Shown here: one piece after another, positions 9,313-18,297 of the stretch
Numbering within the stretch: position 1 is the stretch's first letter
Layout: each line of letters begins with the position of its first letter
Source: Commensalibacter nepenthis
Lineage (GTDB): Bacteria > Pseudomonadota > Alphaproteobacteria > Acetobacterales > Acetobacteraceae
Reading direction: 5' to 3'
DNA: 64,000 nucleotides
NCBI RefSeq assembly: GCF_029953305.1
Contig: NZ_JASBAN010000001.1
Span: 744,001-808,000, forward strand
Position numbers and translations under genes: made by a program
Notes under the pieces: model-generated
The model's database searches: none
What the model was told of the DNA's origin: nothing
Seen by the model: only the letters and a program-made list of their open reading frames with translations

Positions 9313-10356
9313 ATGATTAATCACAGTAAACGACATTTATTCATCCATAAAAAAACATTCTATAGAAAACTGTTTTTTCTGGGGATAATATCTCTTTTCT
9401 TTTTATTTACATATGTATCTTTACAAACCTATTTAAAACAAACAATAAACCAATATTTAATCGATCAACAAAATATTTTAAAAAAACGAGGATTATTATT
9501 GAAGTTTCAGCCTGCCACTGTCTCTAAATGGACAATATGGCCACAAGTAATGATTGATTATCCAACGATACAAAAAGATATTTCCTCCCCTTCGCCACCA
9601 ATTCTTTGGCAAGCCAGACAAGCAAATATTTCATATTCTTTATTACATCCTTCAAGCATTTCAATCCATCTTGATGGAGAACAGCTTATTTGCACCTTTG
9701 ATAATTCAAACCAATGTTTTCAAATTCATAGTACGACTTGGAATATCTATACACCTATCTTAGGAAAGAGTTCACAAAGTTCATTTTCCTTACAATGTGA
9801 TGACATCTTTTACACCAGCCCCTCATTATCCTCAGAAATAATTCAATCTCTACAATTTAAAAATTTACGATCCCAGTTGCATTGGAATGTTCAAACGACA
9901 CCTCAAGAAAGTCTGGCTTTCTTAACACTTGATATTCAAGAAATTACTGCAACTATTACCAACTTACCCTCACAAAAACTGCAAAATACGCATATTCAAG
10001 CAGCACTTGTTCAAGAATCCAATCATTTATACAAATTACTTGTTCAAAATGCTGATTTAAGTTGGAATCATTTATCCATCAATTCCACAGGAAAATTCTA
10101 TTTACCCTTACCTCAAATCCTTCCAACGGGGGAGTTATCACTTTATTTAAATGGCATTAATCAAGCAATTTACGAACAATTATCCTTTTTAAAATGTTGT
10201 GCTAAATTACAACAAGAACTCTCCCAAACTTCACTCCCATCACAAATTCATTTAACACTCTTGATTCGTGATGGTGTGTTGTATCTGGGAGCCATTCCTT
10301 TACATGCAAATTGGTATAATGATCTAAAGATGCTCATCGACCATTATACAAAATGA
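9313..10356 (+). CDS. DUF2125-like membrane-anchored protein
   Basis: The 347-residue protein has a charged N-terminus and one membrane segment (about residues 20-42), then a long, mostly beta-like extracytoplasmic domain rich in serine, glutamine and threonine. The architecture and the LKFQPATVSKWTIWPQ region resemble the alphaproteobacterial DUF2125 family, whose role is unknown. It ends 13 bases inside the 3' end of the convergent gloB gene. The family assignment rests on general resemblance. Confidence 0.6.
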   Translation: MINHSKRHLFIHKKTFYRKLFFLGIISLFFLFTYVSLQTYLKQTINQYLIDQQNILKKRGLLLKFQPATVSKWTIWPQVMIDYPTIQKDISSPSPPILWQARQANISYSLLHPSSISIHLDGEQLICTFDNSNQCFQIHSTTWNIYTPILGKSSQSSFSLQCDDIFYTSPSLSSEIIQSLQFKNLRSQLHWNVQTTPQESLAFLTLDIQEITATITNLPSQKLQNTHIQAALVQESNHLYKLLVQNADLSWNHLSINSTGKFYLPLPQILPTGELSLYLNGINQAIYEQLSFLKCCAKLQQELSQTSLPSQIHLTLLIRDGVLYLGAIPLHANWYNDLKMLIDHYTK

Positions 10357-11075
10357 TCTTTTGCCTTACGAAACATCGTAAATTCATCAACATTTTTTGC
10401 CAATAAAAAGGGATTCGTTTTCTTTTCTTCCAACAGCGAGATGGGTAATGTAGGCAAATATTGAGATCTGAGTTGTTTTACCTTCTCTACCCTATTTTTC
10501 AACGCTATGTTTTCAGAGATCACTGAGGTCGCAAAACGTCCATTATCAGCAGTATATTCATGCGCACAATATACCAAAGTATCCTCTGGTAAATTCACCA
10601 ACTTTGCCAGACTATGATACATTTGTTGAGGGCTTCCCTCGAATAAGCGTCCACATCCCATACTAAATAATGTATCACCTGTGAATATCACTTTTAAATC
10701 AGGAATATAATAACAAATTGAACCCAGTGTGTGACCGGGGGTTTCTATAACCCGAATGTCATCTATCCCATCCAAAGAAATAACGTCTCCGTCTTGGACC
10801 GTTCGATCGACATTTGGTATTTTACTGACCTCTTTCAAAGGGGCATATATTTTACAGTGGTACTTATCTTTTAACGCCGCAATGCCGCCAATATGATCGT
10901 CGTGAAAATGGGTAATTAAAATCGCTTGTAACGATAAATCTCGCTCTTGCAAAAATTTTAAAACAGGATTTGCATCGCCTGGATCAACAACAATTGCTTT
11001 TTTGCTCTTTTCATCAATCATCAACCATGCATAATTTGACTCATAGAAAGAAATGGGTTCAATAATAATAGACAT
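10344..11075 (-). CDS. gloB: Hydroxyacylglutathione hydrolase (glyoxalase II)
   Basis: GloB hydrolyses S-lactoylglutathione to D-lactate and glutathione, the second step of methylglyoxal detoxification. The 243-residue metallo-beta-lactamase-fold protein has the binuclear metal motif THFHDDH at 55-61, the second histidine in ETPGHTLGS, the FTGDTLF aspartate and the CAHEYT histidine. Length and the C-terminal helical domain fit glyoxalase II. It is divergent from the methyltransferase-like gene at 11142, a common alphaproteobacterial arrangement. Confidence 0.95.
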   Translation of the reverse strand: MSIIIEPISFYESNYAWLMIDEKSKKAIVVDPGDANPVLKFLQERDLSLQAILITHFHDDHIGGIAALKDKYHCKIYAPLKEVSKIPNVDRTVQDGDVISLDGIDDIRVIETPGHTLGSICYYIPDLKVIFTGDTLFSMGCGRLFEGSPQQMYHSLAKLVNLPEDTLVYCAHEYTADNGRFATSVISENIALKNRVEKVKQLRSQYLPTLPISLLEEKKTNPFLLAKNVDEFTMFRKAKDHFV

Positions 11076-11141
11076 GCTTTCTCCTTATTTTAACCATTAT
11101 CCTTTTTTAAACTAAAATTCACTCTTCAGGAAAAGGTTGCA

Positions 11142-11891
11142 ATGACCTACGACTTTAATTCTATTCTAACCGATCCATGTCAAAAAAAACAAGGAATTGC
11201 AATCTATCTTCAATACAAATTATCTCTATTATGGCCTAATTTATATGGCTTATCCCTCTTTACATTGGGACAAACCCCCTCTTTGATCCCAACGAATGCT
11301 TGGTATCCTCAGTATCATATTCATGGGATATTAGATTCTTTTCCCTCTAAGAATTTAAAATCTCTATATAATCAAAATCAAAATATATGTCATTTATCTA
11401 TTGATTCGTTTCCTTTACAAGCATGCAGTATCAACCGTATTTTGTATGTACATGATGCCAGAATGTCCAAGGAACAGTTTGGTTTGCTCCTGCGCTCATG
11501 CTGGGAAACCTTGGAAGATCATGGAAAGATTATATTACTCTTACCAAATAAACTTGGATGGTGGTCGGTTATTGATAATATTTCTTTTCGATACAGAAAT
11601 GCTTTTTTTGTTCAAAAATTAAATATTGTCTTAAAACAACATATGTTTCGTATTAATCATTATGAACGTGTTTTATATTTCCCCCCTAAAATAATGAATT
11701 CTGTTTCGTTAAGAACAAACAAAATACTTGAATTTACAGGATTATTCTTTGTTCCTTTCTTGGGGGGGTATCATTTGATTGAAATTGAAAAAAATCTTTA
11801 TGCACCAATTACAGTGGCACCTTTGAAAAAAAACTATATACTACAAAGCAAATCATCGAAATCCAGTTTGAATTTAAAAACTTCTAACTGA
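11142..11891 (+). CDS. Class I SAM-dependent methyltransferase-like protein
   Basis: The 249-residue protein resembles the methyltransferase-like protein found next to gloB in many Alphaproteobacteria. The first half carries a degenerate SAM-binding motif (LYGLSLFTLGQTPSL), then an acidic-loop equivalent and the later motif LLRSCWETLEDHGKIILLLPN. The glycine-rich motif I is weak, so activity is uncertain. The last 20 or so residues are polar and lysine/serine-rich. It is divergent from gloB and 34 bases upstream of psd. Confidence 0.7.
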   Translation: MTYDFNSILTDPCQKKQGIAIYLQYKLSLLWPNLYGLSLFTLGQTPSLIPTNAWYPQYHIHGILDSFPSKNLKSLYNQNQNICHLSIDSFPLQACSINRILYVHDARMSKEQFGLLLRSCWETLEDHGKIILLLPNKLGWWSVIDNISFRYRNAFFVQKLNIVLKQHMFRINHYERVLYFPPKIMNSVSLRTNKILEFTGLFFVPFLGGYHLIEIEKNLYAPITVAPLKKNYILQSKSSKSSLNLKTSN

Positions 11892-11925
11892 TTTAAGAAT
11901 ATCACGTCCAAAAGGTTACGTTTAC

Positions 11926-12603
11926 ATGTCTATTTTAAAATCGATTCAATCCAGTATGTGCAAACCACATCCTGCCAGCCACCCTTTCCTCATCATAGCA
12001 GCCACTGTATCTATCTTGGGTCGTTTGACAAAATGGCGCCTTACCCGTTTCATTGGTAAGCTTGGCTTACTTTGTTTTGGATTTGTTTGGTATTTTTTCC
12101 GTAATCCAAAGCGGGTCATCCCTACCGAAGAAAATGTAATTATATCCCCTGCGGATGGTACTGTATCAGCAATCGATTGTATCATGCCCCCTGCGAATCT
12201 GGGAATGCCGGAAAAGCCTGTTTGGCGTGTTTCTATTTTCTTATCTGTATTAAACGTACATTTACAACGTATTCCAGCCAAAGGCACCGTGACTAGCCGG
12301 GTATATATCAAGGGGAAATTTTTCAATGCCTCTTTGGACAAAGCATCTGAACATAACGAGCGTAATGCTATTTGTATGACATTACCGAATGGTCAACAAT
12401 TAATTGTTGTTCAAATTGCAGGGCTTATCGCACGTCGAATCGTTTGTAATGCCAATGTTGAAAACCAATATGAAGCAGGCGAAATTTATGGGTTAATCCG
12501 TTTTGGATCTCGTGTTGATTTATATTTACCTGAAAACTGCATACCAACCGTGCAAGTTGGGCAAACTATGATTGGTGGTGAAACCATTGTCTCTAAATTC
12601 TAA
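11926..12603 (+). CDS. psd: Phosphatidylserine decarboxylase proenzyme
   Basis: Psd converts phosphatidylserine to phosphatidylethanolamine at the membrane. This 225-residue protein is the short form, with one or two N-terminal hydrophobic segments, the PADGTVSAID block, the FLSVLNVHLQRIP block, and the C-terminal self-cleavage motif RFGSRVD. Cleavage between the glycine and serine of that motif creates the pyruvoyl group. AAAAGG lies ten bases before the ATG. The following pssA starts inside its last 30 bases, so the two phospholipid genes are translationally coupled. Confidence 0.95.
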   Translation: MSILKSIQSSMCKPHPASHPFLIIAATVSILGRLTKWRLTRFIGKLGLLCFGFVWYFFRNPKRVIPTEENVIISPADGTVSAIDCIMPPANLGMPEKPVWRVSIFLSVLNVHLQRIPAKGTVTSRVYIKGKFFNASLDKASEHNERNAICMTLPNGQQLIVVQIAGLIARRIVCNANVENQYEAGEIYGLIRFGSRVDLYLPENCIPTVQVGQTMIGGETIVSKF

Positions 12604-13513
12604 AACACCCAAATCATTATCTCTACGTGCGCGACGTAATTTAATATTACGTCAAAAAATACGCCCCAGAGTCAAAGGAATATCCTTTAACCGTATCATT
12701 CCTAACCTTTTGACAATGCTGGGATTATGCGCAGGTCTAATTGGTATCCGCAGTGCGATTCATGGCGATTTTGACAAAGCGGTCATTGCTATTGTAATCG
12801 CTGCTTGCTTTGATGGTTTAGATGGGCGTATCGCGCGTTTATTACGAGGAACCAGTCGCTTTGGTGCAGAGCTGGACAGTTTAGCTGACTTTTTATCTTT
12901 TGGTATCTCGCCTTGCTTTATTTTATATATGTGGGCATTACAAGATATAAAAAGTGGTTATGCTTTTGTCCCTTGTGCAATGTTTGCCGCTTGTATGGCA
13001 TTAAGACTGGCTCGTTTCAATGCATCCTTGGAAGACAAAGACAATCCAAAATATGCCAGTAATTTTTTCACAGGTGTCCCTGCACCTGCGGGTGCTGGAA
13101 TTGTTTTATTCCCTGTATTCCTCGGGCTTGAGGCAAATAAGCTGCAATGGGATTTTTTGATTCATATTGCACATTCTGAAATCTTAACCATTATTATGCT
13201 GGTCACCACTTCTTTCTTATTGATTTCGACCATTCCTATTTGGTCATTTAAGAATTTCAAAGTTCCCACAGCCTATGTCTTACCATTATTCTTGGGAACA
13301 TCAATTTATGCAACCGTATTGGTTGCAGACCCGTGGGGTACTTTTGCATTTAGTGGCTTACTCTATTTATGCACTATCCCTTTGAGCTATCGGAGTTTTC
13401 GTCTATTAAGGGCGGATGCCGAGGCTCTTCATAAAGAGGCGAGTGAGGAGGACGAGGAAGATTCGACTCAGACTGCGGACGAAGCCCCAACACCCCCAAT
13501 AACCCCACCATAA
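12572..13513 (+). CDS. pssA: CDP-diacylglycerol-serine O-phosphatidyltransferase
   Basis: PssA makes phosphatidylserine from CDP-diacylglycerol and serine, supplying Psd. It has several membrane segments and the CDP-alcohol phosphotransferase motif DGLDGRIAR then GAELDSLAD. No ATG precedes the conserved region: the frame opens inside psd at TTG 12572, with in-frame GTGs at 12575 and 12578, so initiation is non-ATG and overlaps psd by about 30 bases. The last 30 or so residues form a hydrophilic tail rich in Glu, Asp and Pro, beyond the usual end of the family. That tail overlaps the convergent hydrogenase-like small-subunit gene by 140 bases. Confidence 0.92.
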   Translation: MVVKPLSLNSKTPKSLSLRARRNLILRQKIRPRVKGISFNRIIPNLLTMLGLCAGLIGIRSAIHGDFDKAVIAIVIAACFDGLDGRIARLLRGTSRFGAELDSLADFLSFGISPCFILYMWALQDIKSGYAFVPCAMFAACMALRLARFNASLEDKDNPKYASNFFTGVPAPAGAGIVLFPVFLGLEANKLQWDFLIHIAHSEILTIIMLVTTSFLLISTIPIWSFKNFKVPTAYVLPLFLGTSIYATVLVADPWGTFAFSGLLYLCTIPLSYRSFRLLRADAEALHKEASEEDEEDSTQTADEAPTPPITPP

Positions 13514-13940
13514 TCTGTTGAGGTGCTGGGGGGCAACCTTCGATTTTCAAGATACAATCTTCCCCTCCAGTACTTTCTTTTAAAACCGTATAATTTTCTT
13601 TAAACACATTCCTATTCATTGCACAAGCACCAACCGTAACAATTGCTTTTGGCTCTGGCATTAATTCCCAATTTTTCTCTAAATACGGGATCATAGAACG
13701 GGTTAACACACCAGTAATCAATAAAATATTCGCAATGGCTGGATGATCGACAAAGGCTAGTCCGCTGGCTGAAATATCAAATGCTGCCCCTCGTAGTGCA
13801 TTTATCTCTAGAATACAACCATTACAATCCCCACAAGGCACCGGAAAAAGATGTAAAATCTGATTGGTATGACCTGTTTTTTGATCTAAAGGTTTTATTT
13901 TTCCAAAAACAGAGTCAAATAATGCACGTATAACAGCCAT
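13374..13940 (-). CDS. hyfI: Hydrogenase-4/formate hydrogenlyase-type small subunit (NuoB/HyfI-like)
   Basis: The 188-residue protein is the iron-sulfur small subunit of a group-4-hydrogenase-related complex. The four expected 4Fe-4S ligands are all present: C39 and C42 in GDCNGC, C106 in VGACA and C136 in EGCPP; extra cysteines C36 and C129 lie close by. It would sit on the cytoplasmic arm next to the large subunit. The family fold ends near residue 155; the remaining tail is rich in proline, glutamate and serine and is antisense to the pssA tail. It is the last gene of the leftward cluster. Confidence 0.9.
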   Translation of the reverse strand: MAVIRALFDSVFGKIKPLDQKTGHTNQILHLFPVPCGDCNGCILEINALRGAAFDISASGLAFVDHPAIANILLITGVLTRSMIPYLEKNWELMPEPKAIVTVGACAMNRNVFKENYTVLKESTGGEDCILKIEGCPPAPQQIMVGLLGVLGLRPQSESNLPRPPHSPLYEEPRHPPLIDENSDSSKG

Positions 13941-13951
13941 TTCTTAACCTT

Positions 13952-15487
13952 TTATAGATCAACACCCGTTGATAAAATCCCAAAAGAGGATCGAATAATA
14001 GATTGGTTTTCCCAGAGTTCATCTTGCAAAATATTTTGTAATACATAGGCTTGATTAGCAGCTGGATCACGAATAAATATATCCTTAATAATCCCAGCCT
14101 CTACTTTGATATAGTACCACAAATCCCCTTGCACACCTTCGCATACTCCTATTCCCTCACCATATAATGTTTCAACAATGATGTGCTTATCTTGAACAGG
14201 AACATCTTCTTCAACATCTTGCAGAATGGTTTCAATAATTTGTAAGGCATTATCAATTTCTTGAAAACGTAATTGCATGCGTGCATAAACATCCCCACTG
14301 GTAAAAGTACGAGGCGACAACCATTCCAAACGATATTCAGGCATATATCGACGAATATCGACATCACGCCCAGACGCACGACCGATAACCCCGCCAATAT
14401 TAAACTGAATGGCTTGTTCTGTACTTAATACTCCAACATCTTGCAAGCTCTCTATTAATCCTGGAAAACCATGCATCAATTTATGCGCTTCATTGCATAA
14501 ATATTTCACTTTTTGTGGCAAGGTTTCTGCTGCTTCGCCCTCCATCTCATCAATCGAACGAACTGCACCAGGAAATACACAATCCATTAACCACCGATGC
14601 CCATAATAATGCGCACTCCAACGCATTAATAATTCGCGTGCAATCTCACATCGAGATGCAATTATTCCAATACCTAATTGACGAAATAATTGAGATAAAT
14701 AGAGCAAATATGCAAGGATTTTAGAAAGCTCTGATAAAATTACCCGTTTGCGTAATACCCTGACTGTTGGCATAAATTGTGCCATATCTTCAATAGCATG
14801 TGCAAATGCAATTTGATGTGCGATACTATCGACCGCGTTAATACGACTAATTTGCGGTAAAACATCCAAGACATTTTTATTAATCAAATTGGATAAAATA
14901 CTACGATGGGTATAACCATATAAAGATTCTGCTTTTATAATTTTTTCACCCATCATTGCAAAACGCCACAAAGACGGTGAAAAACCATGACAGGAAGAAG
15001 GATCAATCGTTGCAAATTCTCCACCTTGTTCAATAATATCAGTCGGCAGCTCGTAATCATATTGCTCTGGTGGCCAACTTGTTGGGGCATGTTTAGAAGA
15101 TAACGGCCAAGTATGTTTCCACATTCCACGATCTAACCATGGACGCAAATCAACTGCATTCATTGCTTCTTTGCCCCATAATTCCCAAATCATACGTTCA
15201 TAAATAATCGCTGCTGGGCGAATTTGAGAGATTGCTAAATAACGATCGATTGAAAAAGCAACCCTGACCCCCAAAGGACGAAACCCATTCTCAAGAAACA
15301 AAATATTGATATCATTACCACTGCACCACATCGCAAGGAAAATTAAACGATCCAGTGGGAGTTTTAAAACAACTTCCCTCCATTCATCTTCTTCTACTCG
15401 AAAAAAAAATTTACTCTCTCTTTTGTGCTTTTTAATTAAATCCGCAGCTTTGGTATGCGTCATTAACGGTGGATCAGATTCACTCAT
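13952..15487 (-). CDS. hyfG: Hydrogenase-4-type large subunit lacking NiFe ligands (NuoC/NuoD- and HyfG-like)
   Basis: The 511-residue protein fuses a NuoC-like N-terminal domain (about 25-120) to a NuoD/HycE-like large-subunit domain (from about 155). LYGYTHRSI at 189-197 and GGVIGRASG at 365-373 are family landmarks. The two CxxC motifs that bind the NiFe centre in real hydrogenases are missing: RICGIC becomes R215-I-N-A-V-D220, and the C-terminal DPCxxC becomes FGILST at 502-507. It therefore cannot be a standard hydrogenase, and fits the energy-converting-hydrogenase-related (Ehr) class. Its start overlaps the stop of the upstream membrane subunit by four bases. Confidence 0.88.
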   Translation of the reverse strand: MSESDPPLMTHTKAADLIKKHKRESKFFFRVEEDEWREVVLKLPLDRLIFLAMWCSGNDINILFLENGFRPLGVRVAFSIDRYLAISQIRPAAIIYERMIWELWGKEAMNAVDLRPWLDRGMWKHTWPLSSKHAPTSWPPEQYDYELPTDIIEQGGEFATIDPSSCHGFSPSLWRFAMMGEKIIKAESLYGYTHRSILSNLINKNVLDVLPQISRINAVDSIAHQIAFAHAIEDMAQFMPTVRVLRKRVILSELSKILAYLLYLSQLFRQLGIGIIASRCEIARELLMRWSAHYYGHRWLMDCVFPGAVRSIDEMEGEAAETLPQKVKYLCNEAHKLMHGFPGLIESLQDVGVLSTEQAIQFNIGGVIGRASGRDVDIRRYMPEYRLEWLSPRTFTSGDVYARMQLRFQEIDNALQIIETILQDVEEDVPVQDKHIIVETLYGEGIGVCEGVQGDLWYYIKVEAGIIKDIFIRDPAANQAYVLQNILQDELWENQSIIRSSFGILSTGVDL

Positions 15488-16809
15488 AACCCACCATGAT
15501 GTTTGATAAATTCAAACGAAATTTGATAAAGCCAACTTGATGTCAAGAAAGGAAGTATCAATGTTTGCACAATAATAATGCTCAGAATTAATTGTATTTC
15601 TTTATTAAACATTTCTGGAGAAAAAAATATAGTTCTGCCTTTTTGAAACAAAATATATCCTCTGATCAAAAACAACCCAATAATAATTACCCCAACAACT
15701 GGCATCGTTTGCATTAAATAAGCAAATAACACCACACAAGCCAAAAAAATACCAATAGGAGGCAATCCAGATAATGCCAACATTACCCACCCCTCACATG
15801 CTTCCTGATTATTTCTTTGCTTTTGGCTCATCATATATCCCAACGGTGCAAAAATAACCAATGCCATCATAAATAAGCAAGCGCTGTAAAACCCCTCAAC
15901 ATGATTAGCAAAAATACCTCCTAAAATACTCATGGCAATTAAGAATATAGAACTAAGGCACAAAGAAGATCGTTGACGGTTTTGTTCATTAATGATTACG
16001 AAACATAAACTAATGACTACTAAAATAATTAACAAATTTGCAGAAGGTTGATAATTAGGAAGCTGATATAATCTTAAAAAAGTAGCAATCGTTGACACAG
16101 AAAGAATAAAAGACCCAATGCCTCCCAAGATCAAAGGCAGTTCCATAGTCAACCCTAGAAAAAACATAGACATTGGAAATAAGCCTGCAATCAAAACAAG
16201 GCTTAAACTTAATAAGACACTGCTAAATTGTGCCAAATAAGGTGCATTATCAATTGGAACCGACGCAAGTAAAAATGCTGAAACCACAGCCATCATTGCA
16301 AATAATAATACTAAACGAAAATATCCCCAACCTGCTTTGACGCTGCTGCCACCTTGTATCAGCATACATCCCAACATTAACAACGCTGCCAATACGACAA
16401 TGAACAATAAAGCAATAAAAAGATTATTAACCCCAACTGCTAACATCGAGACCGCAATTAACGAATGGAATAATAATAAATTCCACAATGATCTTTTATC
16501 TTCTTTGGCAAAGAAAAGACTTCTGGGTGCCCAAAATTTTAATAAAATCGTTGATATCCCAGCACCAATCGCAATAATAAAACGTAAAAAGCGAGTTAAC
16601 CCGTCACTGCTCCAAACAACAGATAGGAAAAAATCATCTACCAAGCAAGCCGAAGCTGCTGTGATAAAAACTAAAATAATTGAAATAACAAAATGGCATT
16701 TTGCTCTAGTAGCTTGACCTTCACATGCAAAAATACCCGCCATTCCAACCAAAGGCCAAATGACGCAACCCCAATATAATAATTTTGCAAGATCATTTAT
16801 TGTTTCCAC
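15484..16809 (-). CDS. hyfF: Hydrogenase-4 subunit F-like antiporter-type membrane subunit (NuoN/NuoM family)
   Basis: The 441-residue protein is almost entirely hydrophobic, with about 12-14 predicted membrane segments, and resembles HyfF and the antiporter-like NuoM/NuoN subunits that move protons or sodium. It is shorter than typical HyfF (about 520). Scattered charged residues within helices, such as LKFWAPR and the FPMSMFF-GL region, are as expected for the family. It is followed by the large subunit with a 4-base overlap and preceded by the HyfE-like gene two bases away. Confidence 0.8.
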   Translation of the reverse strand: METINDLAKLLYWGCVIWPLVGMAGIFACEGQATRAKCHFVISIILVFITAASACLVDDFFLSVVWSSDGLTRFLRFIIAIGAGISTILLKFWAPRSLFFAKEDKRSLWNLLLFHSLIAVSMLAVGVNNLFIALLFIVVLAALLMLGCMLIQGGSSVKAGWGYFRLVLLFAMMAVVSAFLLASVPIDNAPYLAQFSSVLLSLSLVLIAGLFPMSMFFLGLTMELPLILGGIGSFILSVSTIATFLRLYQLPNYQPSANLLIILVVISLCFVIINEQNRQRSSLCLSSIFLIAMSILGGIFANHVEGFYSACLFMMALVIFAPLGYMMSQKQRNNQEACEGWVMLALSGLPPIGIFLACVVLFAYLMQTMPVVGVIIIGLFLIRGYILFQKGRTIFFSPEMFNKEIQLILSIIIVQTLILPFLTSSWLYQISFEFIKHHGGL

Positions 16810-16811
16810 AA

Positions 16812-17345
16812 TTAGAACCGCCCTAATCTAGAAACAACAATACAAGACATTAGTAAAAAAACACTGTAAAACAGAGCCAATGCAATAAAAGCCATTCCTT
16901 GTCCATTCAAACCAACAACCAAAGATAATGCATTTAATGCACATGCTACTCCCATAATTTGTCCACCAACTGTTTTCCCTAAAACACTATACACCATACC
17001 TATTAAAATAATGGATAAAACAATACCATATTCCAACCGTGGTAAAGACGGAGGTAAAATATATACAATCAATGAAACCATTAAAATAACAAAAAACAGC
17101 CCTGCAAATAACTCTTTAAAAGAGCGAGGAAAAGATTGTCGCCTTAAAATAATACTTAAAACAACTCCAGACACAAATGATAAGACCATACATCCTAGAG
17201 TAATTTGGGGATCAAGCGCGTTTTCTTTTCCTGCCAATAAGCAAAAAATCGTTAATATTGCGTGAGAAAAACTTTGAGCAGAAGGATGAGATACGCCACC
17301 AATTGTTGCCAGTAATAAAATACTTATAAATAAGGAAAGCCACAT
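16812..17345 (-). CDS. hyfE: Hydrogenase-4 component E-like membrane subunit (NuoK-like)
   Basis: The 177-residue hydrophobic protein has about five membrane segments and fits HyfE, which contains a NuoK-like portion. The segment GGQIMGVACALNALSLVVGLNGQGMA resembles the NuoK/HyfE region. It is short for the family (HyfE is about 216 residues). It is packed between the HyfC-like and HyfF-like genes with spacers of two bases, which supports co-assembly. Confidence 0.78.
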   Translation of the reverse strand: MWLSLFISILLLATIGGVSHPSAQSFSHAILTIFCLLAGKENALDPQITLGCMVLSFVSGVVLSIILRRQSFPRSFKELFAGLFFVILMVSLIVYILPPSLPRLEYGIVLSIILIGMVYSVLGKTVGGQIMGVACALNALSLVVGLNGQGMAFIALALFYSVFLLMSCIVVSRLGRF

Positions 17346-17347
17346 GT

Positions 17348-18292
17348 TTACTCTCCACTTAAACCAGCAAAATATAAAATAATAGCCAAGAAACTTAAGA
17401 CAACTGCAATACCAACACGATAAATACCACTTGAAAACAGCAATAAGCTACGCATCATTGCCAATACAAAACACTCAGCAACAATTTTAGTAACCCAAGC
17501 TAGAAATCCAAAAGGAACGGCACGCAACCAATTCTCAAAATAATGATCGCCAAATTGCAAAATAGCCAAACTTTGTGGCCATAGAAATAGTGCTATTAAG
17601 GATAACCAAACCAAAAATTGCACATCATTCGTATAAAGCAGCAATCCTCTATCTGCACCACCAAATCCATCCATCCCTTCTCTTTGGGAAAAATTAGGCA
17701 TATCCCAAACAACAAATAACAAAGAAAAAGCCACAACCAGCAAGGGACAATACGCCATCAAAGGAATTTCACCAAATTGATGGAAAAAGATCACCACAAC
17801 ATCCAAAAATGTGCTGCCTGTAATAAAACGAATAATCGTTAAAACAAAAAACAACACGGGAAGAAATAATAAATTATCAACCAGCGTTGTTTGTAATAAT
17901 TTCAAGCTCTTCAAAGAATCATATCGCAAAGACACTAAGAAAAAGGATACAGGGATCATCATTAATAAAGCAATAATTAATAAAAAATCAGAAAAAGAAG
18001 CAGTTACCATCCCTACCGTAAAAGTAGGCACCATCAAAGCTGCAATAATCACTGCCCCTAGCGCTATAAAAGGTAATAAAGAAGTGTATGAATAAGTAAT
18101 GGTTAAAAAACTGGATAAACGTTTGATATTAACAGAATAGATTTCACCCCAATAAAACCAAAAAGGAACAACAGGCAACCCTTGTATCTTTGCCTCTAAC
18201 CATTTTTGAAACCCCATTACCGAGGGAGCCAAAAATAAAACCATCAATAAATGCAACAAAGTGACAACAAAAGTTAATAACCAAAACATCAT
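17348..18292 (-). CDS. hyfC: Hydrogenase-4 subunit C-like membrane subunit (NuoH/HycD family)
   Basis: An open frame extends upstream to 18373 within hyfB, but the ATG at 18292 lies just after the hyfB stop (18298-18300) and gives 314 residues, matching HyfC/HycD length. About eight membrane segments are seen. In NuoH/HycD this subunit joins the membrane and cytoplasmic arms. The normally conserved loop RxGPPxxQPYRD is replaced by GLPVVPFWFYWGE, and the carboxylate-rich PVDDPxTHLELTMIHE-type region is replaced by QREGMDGFGGADRG. Coupling chemistry may therefore differ from known complexes. Confidence 0.78.
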   Translation of the reverse strand: MMFWLLTFVVTLLHLLMVLFLAPSVMGFQKWLEAKIQGLPVVPFWFYWGEIYSVNIKRLSSFLTITYSYTSLLPFIALGAVIIAALMVPTFTVGMVTASFSDFLLIIALLMMIPVSFFLVSLRYDSLKSLKLLQTTLVDNLLFLPVLFFVLTIIRFITGSTFLDVVVIFFHQFGEIPLMAYCPLLVVAFSLLFVVWDMPNFSQREGMDGFGGADRGLLLYTNDVQFLVWLSLIALFLWPQSLAILQFGDHYFENWLRAVPFGFLAWVTKIVAECFVLAMMRSLLLFSSGIYRVGIAVVLSFLAIILYFAGLSGE

Positions 18293-18297
18293 TGTAA

